19,721 nt of DNA. It comes from CAYWGR01 sp964458015. Its GTDB lineage: Bacteria; Planctomycetota; Planctomycetia; Pirellulales; Thermoguttaceae. The position numbers and the translations under genes were made by a program. Below, piece by piece: positions 13,422-19,721 of the stretch (the stretch's first letter is position 1; each line of letters opens with the position of its first letter). The notes beneath the pieces are model-generated. The model was not told the origin of the DNA. It ran no database searches and saw only the letters and a program-made list of their open reading frames with translations. The DNA is taken from assembly GCA_964458015.1 (NCBI GenBank), contig CAYWGR010000102.1, positions 1 through 19,721 on the forward strand. Direction: 5' to 3'.

Positions 13422-13423
13422 TC

Positions 13424-14389
13424 ATGGAATACCGCCCTCTGGCCAATACCGGCCTGAAAATTTCCGAAGTCGCCTTGGGTTGTTGGCCCATCGCTGGAAT
13501 GACAAGCCCTGACGTCAACGATGCCGACAGCATCGCAACGATCCAAGCGTGTTTCGAGCTGGGCATCAACCATCTTGATACGGCCTATATGTACGGCCGC
13601 TATGGCGAGAGCGAACGGCTTATCGCCCGCGCGCTTGGCAAACGACGCCACGAAATGGTCATTGCCACCAAGTGTGGGCTGCATTGGAGCCCCGAAAGCC
13701 ACCACACATCCGATGCCCGGCCTGCCACGCTGCGGCGCGAGTGCGAGGAAAGCTTGCGTCGTTTAGACACCGATCGGGTCGATCTGCTCTATCTTCACGC
13801 GCCGGATCCCAAGGTGCCGCTCGTCGAGTCGGCCGGTGAAATGCGGCGGCTTCTCGACGAAGGTAAAACTAGGGCCATCGGCGCTTCCAACCTCACGCTC
13901 GCACAACTCGAGGAATTTGCGGCCGAGTGCCCACTGTCGGCTTTTCAGCCGCCCTACAACATGATCATGCGGCAAATCGAGGCCGATGTGTTGCCCTGGT
14001 GCCGTGACCATAATGTCGCCGTCACGGTCTATTGGCCGTTGATGAAAGGCCTTCTGGCCGGAAAGATTACACGTGATTTCGTATTTGCCGCCAAAGACAG
14101 CCGGAGCAAGTATCCCATGTTTCAGGGCGACGAACGGCGAAAGAATCACGATCTCGTTGATCGGCTTCAAGAGATCGCTCGATCCGCAGGCCATAGCGTT
14201 GCCGAACTGGTGATCAATTGGACGGTCCATCAGCCGGGCATTACAGCCGCTGTCTGCGGTGCGAAACGGCCCGATCAAATTCGCGAAACCGCCGGCGCAA
14301 GCGGATGGCAACTTACGCCCGAACAATTCGCGCAAATCGACCAAGCCCTTCAATCGCGTGGCCCCGCCGACTCGCAGACGCCGGTATGA
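13424..14389 (+). CDS. Aldo/keto reductase
   Basis: A 321-residue NAD(P)H-dependent oxidoreductase with a TIM barrel. The catalytic tetrad is complete: Asp52 and Tyr57 in HLDTAYMYG, Lys83 in ATKCG, His125 in YLHAPDP. RLIARALGKRRHEMVIATK, TRAIGASNLTLAQLEEF and a cofactor end with ITAAVCGAKRPDQI are typical. It begins 2 nt after the RHH stop, so it is cotranscribed with SPFH-RHH. The substrate is unknown; relatives reduce aldehydes, sugars or methylglyoxal. Confidence 0.93.
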   Translation: MEYRPLANTGLKISEVALGCWPIAGMTSPDVNDADSIATIQACFELGINHLDTAYMYGRYGESERLIARALGKRRHEMVIATKCGLHWSPESHHTSDARPATLRRECEESLRRLDTDRVDLLYLHAPDPKVPLVESAGEMRRLLDEGKTRAIGASNLTLAQLEEFAAECPLSAFQPPYNMIMRQIEADVLPWCRDHNVAVTVYWPLMKGLLAGKITRDFVFAAKDSRSKYPMFQGDERRKNHDLVDRLQEIARSAGHSVAELVINWTVHQPGITAAVCGAKRPDQIRETAGASGWQLTPEQFAQIDQALQSRGPADSQTPV

Positions 14390-14404
14390 GGCTAGGGGCT
14401 AGCA

Positions 14405-14427
14405 GTAGGGGGCGTCCGTGACGTGCC
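14405..14427 (+). repeat. 23-bp repeat, left copy
   Basis: This copy begins GTAGGGGGCG and ends GACGTGCC. It matches the copy at 14910-14932 at 18 of 23 positions in the same orientation, and all five differences are transitions. The two copies bracket the 147-residue gene. Confidence 0.5.
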
Positions 14428-14456
14428 TTCGATCTCAAGTGTTTTCAAGGTGAAAA

Positions 14457-14900
14457 ATGAAACCATTTCCGTTTAGTCCATCAGAATGGCAAAGCGTCGA
14501 GGCAATCTCCCGTGCCCTTGCCAATGCAGCACTTGCAGATGATCACGTATTGCGAGCCGCACTCTTTCAAGAGCTATTGAATGTTTTGGAAGAGCTTCGT
14601 GGACGCTATGGCGATCATCCCGTTTTACGAGAGACAGAAGCGGATTTCTGTGACGACTATTTGTCACAGGTTGAGTTGTATCGCCAAGCGATTCGATTGG
14701 CCGAAGATTACAATTTGCCGACATTGTCGATTCGGCTTTCACTGGCGAGCATCTTACTTCAAGAGATCAACGATCCGTCACTAGCGTTAAGCGAGTTAAA
14801 TGCTTGTAAGCCCGAATTAGCCAAGAATGCAGACGCATCTCAGATGCAGGAATGGGCTGAACTGATGAAACAGTGTACTATTTCTGATGGGCAGCAATGA
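14457..14900 (+). CDS. Conserved-looking hypothetical protein, alpha-helical (147 residues)
   Basis: I do not recognise a family. The protein is acidic, soluble and helical, with a tetratricopeptide-like middle: a helix LRAALFQELLNVLEELRGRYG, an acidic LRETEADFCDDY, then YRQAIRLAEDYNLPTLSIRLSLASILLQE and SLALSELNACKPELA. The pattern suggests a small helical-repeat protein-protein interaction module. A weak AAGGTG lies about 6 nt before the ATG. The 67-nt spacer after the aldo-keto reductase and the flanking repeat copies suggest it is not part of that operon. It converges on topA with a 41-nt gap. Confidence 0.65.
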   Translation: MKPFPFSPSEWQSVEAISRALANAALADDHVLRAALFQELLNVLEELRGRYGDHPVLRETEADFCDDYLSQVELYRQAIRLAEDYNLPTLSIRLSLASILLQEINDPSLALSELNACKPELAKNADASQMQEWAELMKQCTISDGQQ

Positions 14901-14909
14901 CAAAGTTGT

Positions 14910-14932
14910 GTAGGGAGCATCCGCGACGCACC
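14910..14932 (+). repeat. 23-bp repeat, right copy
   Basis: This second copy of the element at 14405-14427 begins GTAGGGAGCA and ends GACGCACC. It occupies most of the gap between the converging 147-residue gene and topA. The minus strand can pair GCGTC with GATGC around GCG (one G-U pair), a tiny hairpin that might help termination. Confidence 0.5.
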
Positions 14933-14941
14933 GGTACATCT

Positions 14942-17677
14942 TTATTCCTTCTTCGCGATTTTAGCCGTCTTCTTGGCGGCTTTTTTCGTGGCCTTTTTCA
15001 CTGTCTTTTTCTTGGCGGCCGTTTTCACTGTCTTCTTCGCCGCCTTGGGAGCGGCTTTCTTGCGTGCGGCTTTTTTCTTGCTTGGCCCGGCCGCGGCACG
15101 TTCGGCCAATAGATTCAAGGCATACTCAAGCGTGACTTCCTCGGTCGTAACGCTGCGCGGCAACGAAGCGTTGGTCACGCCGTCGCTGACATAAGGCCCG
15201 TAGCGGCCCGCCATCAAGCGGACCGGCTGACCGGTGACGGGTGAAGCATCGAACGTTTTGGCCGGTTCTTTGCTTCGGCCGCCCGCGCCGCGCCGCACCT
15301 TGGGTTGGGCCAACAACTCAACCGCTTGCTCCAGCGTAACATCGAGGGGCGAAATTTCGTTGGGCAACGATCGTGTCTCCTCGCCGCATTTCACATACGG
15401 TCCATAGCGGCCGTTGAAGGCCAATACAGGTTCGTTGTTTTGCGGATGCGTGCCCAGCGTGCGAGGCAGCGTCAACAGCCGAACGGCAATATCCAAAGTC
15501 ACATCGCCGGCTTCCATGCCCTTGAGGAGCGAGGCGTTTTGCGGCTTCTCTTCCTCGTCGGTCGAGCCGCGTTGCACATACGGTCCGAAGCGGCCGACCT
15601 TGACGAAAATCGGCTTGCCGGTCTCGGGGCAAAGGCCCAAGGGCGTGTCGCCTTGCTCGGCCTTGCCAAGCATTTCCAAAGCGCTTGGCAGGGTCAATTC
15701 ATCGGGCGCGAGTTGGTCGGGCAAGCTTGCTCGACGTTCGCCTTGTTCGAGGAACGGCCCGTAACGCCCGACTCGGACGAAAATCTCGTCGGCCTCGGGC
15801 CCTTCGCCTTGCGGCTTGCCTAACGAAATACGGCACACGCTGCGGGCGTCGATCTCATCAATTTTATCTTCCAGCAACTGCTTCAAACCCGGATGATCGT
15901 TGCCGAAATAGAACATCCGCAGATAATCCACGTAGTTCATCTCGCCGCGGCTGATCGCATCGAGCTCGTCTTCCATCTCGGCCGTGAATTTGTAATCGAC
16001 CAGATTCGGCAAGTGCGATTCCAACAGTTGCGAGACGGCAAATGCAGTCCATGTGGGCACCAGCACATTGCCTCGCTTGAGTTTGAACACATATTCCCGG
16101 GCAAGGATCGTGTCGATAATCGAAGCGTAGGTGCTCGGCCGGCCGATGCCCATTTCTTCCAGCGTGCGGGTGAGCGAAGCTTCACTGAACCGATTGGGCG
16201 GCTGGGTCGTGTGGCTTTTCGATTCCATGCCGGCGCAATCCAGCTTTTCGCCCACGGCCACGGTCGGCAGCACGGCCTCGCGGTCGGCCAATTCCGATTC
16301 GGGATCGTCGGAACCTTCGACGTAGGCCCTAAGATAACCGGGAAATTCAATGGTCTTGCCCGAGGCCTGGAACAGCGCGCCGCCGGCGTCGATGGTGATC
16401 GTCACGCGACGGCACCGCGCGTCGTTCATCTGACTGGCAACCGTCCGCTTCCAGATCAGATCGTAAAGTTTGAATTCGTCGGGGCTCAACCGGCCGCGCA
16501 ACGCTTCAGGGAAATCGAAGGGATGCCCCGCCGGTCGAATCGCTTCGTGCGCCTCTTGGGCGTTTTTCACTTTCGTCTGATACACGCGAGGCGAAGCAGG
16601 CAGATACTCTTGGCCATACTGCGATGCCACCAACTGCCGGGCTGCCTCGATCGCCACGGCCGCAAGCGTGGTCGAGTCGGTTCGCATGTAAGTGATATGG
16701 CCGTTTTCGTAAAGCGATTGGGCCACTTGCATCGTATGCCGGGCGGTGAAACCGTATTTTCGGTTCGCCTCTTGCTGCAACGTACTGGTGGTAAACGGCG
16801 GATAGGGCCGCGTCGTATAGGGCTTGTCTTCGAGATTCGATACCTGGCACGTCACATTGCGAAGGCGCTCGAGAAGCTCGCCAACTTGGCGCTCGTCGAG
16901 CAGCAATAGACCGGGATCTTTGATTTTTCCGGTTGCCGGATCAAAATCGCGACTCGCGGGAATCCGACGCCCATCGACCGAAAGCAAGTCGGCCTGAAAA
17001 GTTTCGCCGGCGCCCTGTTTGGCAAAGTTGCCCAATAAATCCCAATACGTGGCCGACATGAAGGCCATCCGCTGCCGTTCGCGTTCAACAATCAGCCGAA
17101 CCGCTACGCTTTGCACCCGACCGGCCGACAAACGCGGGCGAATTTTCCTCCACAAGAGGGGGGATACATCGTAACCATAGAGCCGATCGACGATCCGGCG
17201 GACTTCTTGGGCCTGCACCAGATTTGTGTCGATGTCGCGCGGATTTTCGATTGCCCCGCGGATGGCCTCTTCGGTAATTTCATGAAAAACCAGTCGCCGG
17301 ACGGGCACCTTGGGGGCCAAGACTTCACAAAGATGCCAACTGATGGCCTCTCCTTCGCGGTCTTCGTCCGTCGCCAGATACAATTCCGAGGCTTCTTTCA
17401 GAAGCCCCTTCAGCTTGCGCACCTGCTGCGTTTTTTCTTTAGGAATCACGTAAACCGGCTGAAAATCATGGTTTACGTCAACTCCAAGATAGGCCCAGTC
17501 CTCTTTTTTGTACTCTTCCGGAATCTCTTTCGCGCCTTGGGGAAGATCGCGGATATGGCCAATGCTTGCCTCGACGGTATAACCGTGGCCGAGAAATTTG
17601 CTGATCGTGCGAGCTTTCGCCGGCGACTCAACGATCACCAAAGCAGCTCCACCGGCGTTGCTCGATTTCTTAGCCAT
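14942..17677 (-). CDS. topA: DNA topoisomerase I
   Basis: Type IA enzyme that relaxes negative supercoils through a 5'-phosphotyrosine link. The 911-residue protein starts with a TOPRIM domain (Glu17 in VIVESPAKA; acidic cluster at 104-110, DEDREGE). The active-site Tyr330 lies in GHITYMRTDSTTL, and RFSEASLTRTLEEMGIGRPSTYASI marks the later core. In place of Cys4 zinc fingers the C-terminus has four repeats, each with a CPETGKPI-like turn (degenerate in some) and a GRYGPF/Y motif. The last 51 residues form a Lys/Ala-rich histone-H1-like tail with 21 lysines, likely a DNA-binding clamp, as reported for some other bacterial TopAs. AGGAA lies about 5 nt before the ATG. It is divergent from the PpiD-like gene. 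Confidence 0.97.
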   Translation of the reverse strand: MAKKSSNAGGAALVIVESPAKARTISKFLGHGYTVEASIGHIRDLPQGAKEIPEEYKKEDWAYLGVDVNHDFQPVYVIPKEKTQQVRKLKGLLKEASELYLATDEDREGEAISWHLCEVLAPKVPVRRLVFHEITEEAIRGAIENPRDIDTNLVQAQEVRRIVDRLYGYDVSPLLWRKIRPRLSAGRVQSVAVRLIVERERQRMAFMSATYWDLLGNFAKQGAGETFQADLLSVDGRRIPASRDFDPATGKIKDPGLLLLDERQVGELLERLRNVTCQVSNLEDKPYTTRPYPPFTTSTLQQEANRKYGFTARHTMQVAQSLYENGHITYMRTDSTTLAAVAIEAARQLVASQYGQEYLPASPRVYQTKVKNAQEAHEAIRPAGHPFDFPEALRGRLSPDEFKLYDLIWKRTVASQMNDARCRRVTITIDAGGALFQASGKTIEFPGYLRAYVEGSDDPESELADREAVLPTVAVGEKLDCAGMESKSHTTQPPNRFSEASLTRTLEEMGIGRPSTYASIIDTILAREYVFKLKRGNVLVPTWTAFAVSQLLESHLPNLVDYKFTAEMEDELDAISRGEMNYVDYLRMFYFGNDHPGLKQLLEDKIDEIDARSVCRISLGKPQGEGPEADEIFVRVGRYGPFLEQGERRASLPDQLAPDELTLPSALEMLGKAEQGDTPLGLCPETGKPIFVKVGRFGPYVQRGSTDEEEKPQNASLLKGMEAGDVTLDIAVRLLTLPRTLGTHPQNNEPVLAFNGRYGPYVKCGEETRSLPNEISPLDVTLEQAVELLAQPKVRRGAGGRSKEPAKTFDASPVTGQPVRLMAGRYGPYVSDGVTNASLPRSVTTEEVTLEYALNLLAERAAAGPSKKKAARKKAAPKAAKKTVKTAAKKKTVKKATKKAAKKTAKIAKKE

Positions 17678-17708
17678 GTTATTCCTGGGAATCTAGGGAA
17701 ATTCTGGG

Positions 17709-17736
17709 ATTGTAACGTCTGTGAGGATCCTTACAA
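17709..17736 (-). promoter_or_regulatory. Predicted topA promoter with overlapping palindrome
   Basis: On the minus strand, TTGTAA (17731-17736) is 16 nt from TACAAT (17709-17714), giving a leader of about 25 nt. A 16-bp sequence at 17720-17735, TGTGAGGATCCTTACA, is a palindrome except for one mismatched pair. It overlaps the -35 and half of the spacer, an operator-like position. Confidence 0.45.
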
Positions 17737-17753
17737 CCCTGAATGAATTGGCA

Positions 17754-17781
17754 TTGCATTTAGGCCCAACCCATTTAGAAT
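17754..17781 (+). promoter_or_regulatory. Possible promoter of the PpiD-like gene
   Basis: TTGCAT (17754-17759), 16 nt, TAGAAT (17776-17781) reads toward the PpiD-like gene and would leave a long leader of about 145 nt. The remaining spacer to 17933 shows no gene, only an AAGGA just before the start codon. Confidence 0.35.
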
Positions 17782-17933
17782 TGCCGGATTACGTTCGCCG
17801 ATTGTTTTCGGCAGCCAACAAAGATAGCATTATTCGGTGAAAACAAGGTCTTCCGACACCATTACTCCCACGGGGGTTGCCTTGTCAAGCCGAGTTCCTG
17901 AACAAAAACCCCACTAGAGAAGGATAGCACCCG

Positions 17934-19721
17934 ATGGCCAGCCCATTTTCTGTCTTCCGCAAACGCCAGAAGCTGATGATGGCGATTTTGTGTCTTTTGG
18001 CAATGGTTTCCTTCGTAATCTTGCCATATCTTCAGGATTTGATCGGCGGAAGAGCCGCTGTGAATAAAGTTGTAGTGCAGACATCGAAATTTGGTAATTT
18101 ACGCGAATCCGACGTAGATGCCTTGCGTCGGCAACGGCAAAAAGTTTTGGGCGTATTGGGCGATGTGCTGCAAATGGCCGGCCAGTCGCCCGCGCTGGTT
18201 GAGTATATCATGGGCCCCCCCACCGAGGAGGCGGCGGTCAACAGTTGGCTTTTGGCAAATCATGCCAAACAATTGGGCATGGTCATCAGCGACCAGTTCG
18301 TAAATTCCTTCCTGAAGGATCTGACTCAAAACTCGGTTAAGCCCACCAATTTCCAAACGGCCTTCAAGCGATCGGGCATTTCCGAGCTTCAGTTCTTTAG
18401 TGCCATGCGCGACGAGTTGGCCGCTTTGCAAGTTCAAAAGCTATTCGGGGTCAGCTTGGCCGGCATCACGCCCGCAGAACGTTGGGACTATTTCAAGCGC
18501 GTCAAGCAAACGGCGACCATCGAGGCGTTGGCCGTACCCGTGGCGAATTTCGCGGATAAGGTCGAAGAGCCGAGCGATGCGGAATTGAAAGCGTTTTTCG
18601 AGAGCAACAAAGACAAATTCGCACATCCCCGTTCTCCGGATGCCGGGTTCCGCGAACCGCAGCGAGTGGCCATGGATTATATTAAGGCAGAGATTGAAAA
18701 ATTCACCGTGCCGACGATCGTAACCGATGCGGAAATCAAAGAACGTTACGAAAAAAACAAAGACCGCTACGATCCTAAGCCCGAGGAAAAGCAAACCAAC
18801 GAGAAGAAGTCTGACGAGAAGAAGCCCGAGGACAAGGATGTAAAAGCCCCGGCCAAGGACGCCAAAGCCCCCGAGGCGGCCAAGGAAAATGCACCGGCCG
18901 AGAAGAAAGAATCGAAGGACTCGAAAGAGCCTGCAAATAAAGAGCCCGTAAAGACGGAAAAGAAGGAAGAGAAAAAAACATCGGCCTTGGATACGACTTC
19001 GCCGTTCCGGCTGACTTCGTATCTCGAAGATCCGAAACCGGCGGACAAGCCGGCGGAGAAACCAGCGGCGCCTGCTTCGCAGGAGAAGCCAGCAACGCCT
19101 GCGGCTCAAGAAAAGCCGGCCGCACCCGCTGCTCCGGCAACGCAAGAGAAACCGGCAGCGCCCGCCGCACAAGAGAAGCCTGCCGAGAAACCCGCCGCGC
19201 CGACCACGCCGGAAAAGCCGGCGGCACCGGCGGCCCAAGAGAAGCCTGCTGTACCAGCGACGCCGGAAAAACCGGCCGAAAAGCCCGCAACTCCGGCGGC
19301 CCAAGAGAAACCCGCAGCATCTGCTGCACCGGCGGCCCAAGAAAAACCGGCCGAGCCGCAAACCGGCCTGACGGAATCCACGAAAAATCGGATTCGTCGC
19401 GAAATCGCTTATGAAAAGATCCAAAAAGTCTTCGGTTCGCTCCGCGAACAATTGGACCTGTATCGCCAGAAACGTCAGGAATACGACGTTCAAGTCATAC
19501 AAAACAAGGGCAAAGATTCCGTCGGCCTGCCGCCGGCAAAGCCCGACCTCGAAAAGTTCGCCAAAGAGAACGGGCTGACCTCGGGCAGCACACCGTTGAT
19601 TTCCCAATGGCAAGCTCAGGAATCCGACATCGGTTCCTCCTTGGTCGGTTGGCGAGATCCTGTTTACAATTTCGCCTTCCAATCGATGGCCAAGTTCCGA
19701 CCGGAGATTTCCCACGATCTG
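17934..19721 (+). CDS. PpiD/SurA-like peptidyl-prolyl isomerase-type protein, 3'-partial
   Basis: The frame is open from the ATG at 17934 to the right edge (596 codons, no stop). A single N-terminal membrane anchor (about residues 13-32) follows a short basic leader, as in PpiD. Residues 45-200 are a SurA/PpiD-type helical chaperone region (LANHAKQLGMVISDQFVNSF, FQTAFKRSGISELQFFSAM). Next is the family step EPQRVAMDYIKAEIEKFTV and VTDAEIKERYEKNKDRYDP (about 240-282). About 200 residues of Lys/Glu- then Pro/Ala-rich low-complexity sequence interrupt this region. Order returns near 482 with TKNRIRREIAYEKIQKVFGSL. The role is folding of exported proteins at the membrane. Whether a working parvulin domain follows cannot be seen. 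AAGGA lies about 8 nt before the start. Confidence 0.85.
   Translation, partial: MASPFSVFRKRQKLMMAILCLLAMVSFVILPYLQDLIGGRAAVNKVVVQTSKFGNLRESDVDALRRQRQKVLGVLGDVLQMAGQSPALVEYIMGPPTEEAAVNSWLLANHAKQLGMVISDQFVNSFLKDLTQNSVKPTNFQTAFKRSGISELQFFSAMRDELAALQVQKLFGVSLAGITPAERWDYFKRVKQTATIEALAVPVANFADKVEEPSDAELKAFFESNKDKFAHPRSPDAGFREPQRVAMDYIKAEIEKFTVPTIVTDAEIKERYEKNKDRYDPKPEEKQTNEKKSDEKKPEDKDVKAPAKDAKAPEAAKENAPAEKKESKDSKEPANKEPVKTEKKEEKKTSALDTTSPFRLTSYLEDPKPADKPAEKPAAPASQEKPATPAAQEKPAAPAAPATQEKPAAPAAQEKPAEKPAAPTTPEKPAAPAAQEKPAVPATPEKPAEKPATPAAQEKPAASAAPAAQEKPAEPQTGLTESTKNRIRREIAYEKIQKVFGSLREQLDLYRQKRQEYDVQVIQNKGKDSVGLPPAKPDLEKFAKENGLTSGSTPLISQWQAQESDIGSSLVGWRDPVYNFAFQSMAKFRPEISHDL
19036..19362 (+). repeat. 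QEKPA-type degenerate tandem repeats inside the PpiD-like gene
   Basis: The coding sequence carries a dozen or so degenerate units built on EKPAxPAxQ (for example AAQEKPAAPAA, TPEKPAAPAA, TQEKPAAPAA). Synonymous variation between units is high, so the repetition is kept at protein rather than DNA level. It probably forms an extended, flexible linker in the periplasm. Confidence 0.8.

Noticed and set aside
15893..16909. A 338-codon plus-strand open frame
   Set aside because: It lies fully antisense to the TopA core, whose motifs are unmistakable, and it has no family features.
18441..19715. A 424-codon minus-strand open frame rich in Arg, Leu, Phe and Gly
   Set aside because: It is antisense to the clearly coding PpiD-like gene, and its composition mirrors the Lys/Glu and Pro/Ala repeats there.

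Overview
The window looks like a contig from a planctomycete of moderate-to-high GC, probably a metagenome-assembled genome because a run of ten Ns (11880-11889) marks a scaffold join. The planctomycete reading is an inference. It rests on a secreted DUF1080 (3-keto-disaccharide hydrolase) protein, a TopA with a Lys/Ala-rich tail and no obvious zinc fingers, a large PpiD/SurA-like protein with a Pro/Ala/Glu/Lys-rich insert, and an ECF sigma/zinc-finger anti-sigma pair.

Region 1 (1-6391, minus strand) is a heavy-metal efflux and sensing cluster. In transcription order it holds a CusA/CzcA-type RND pump lacking its N-terminus, a DUF2231 membrane protein with a His-rich tail, an ArsR-family repressor with its own promoter and a TTAGC-N4-GCTAA inverted repeat, a 47-residue Cys-rich protein, an ECF sigma factor, a zf-HC2 anti-sigma factor, a ZraP/CnrX-like periplasmic protein, and a MacA/HlyD-type adaptor that runs off the left edge. 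The sigma/anti-sigma/sensor order resembles the CnrH-CnrY-CnrX metal-sensing module.

Region 2 (about 6370-9500) is broken accessory DNA. At about 6370-6390 the truncated RND gene meets, head to head, the C-terminal third of a CobN-like chelatase with a membrane anchor. This is either a genomic rearrangement or an assembly chimera. An unrecognised ORF overlaps the CobN stop. After it come a 67-residue antitoxin-like protein with the remains of a PIN-domain gene upstream, and an intact RelE/XRE toxin-antitoxin pair with repeated operator-like motifs in its promoter.

Region 3 (9630-14900, mostly plus strand) holds the DUF1080 protein, ferrochelatase (hemH), a DUF433 antitoxin-like gene split by the N gap (minus strand), and a tight SPFH / ribbon-helix-helix / aldo-keto reductase operon whose promoter is covered by TGTGATAT repeats. 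It ends with a 147-residue unknown protein bracketed by two copies of a 23-bp repeat.

Region 4 (14942-19721) is a divergent pair: topA on the minus strand and a PpiD/SurA-like membrane-anchored folding factor on the plus strand, the latter running off the right edge. They share a 256-bp spacer in which a near-perfect 16-bp palindrome overlaps the predicted topA promoter. No rRNA, tRNA, CRISPR array or intact insertion sequence was seen.
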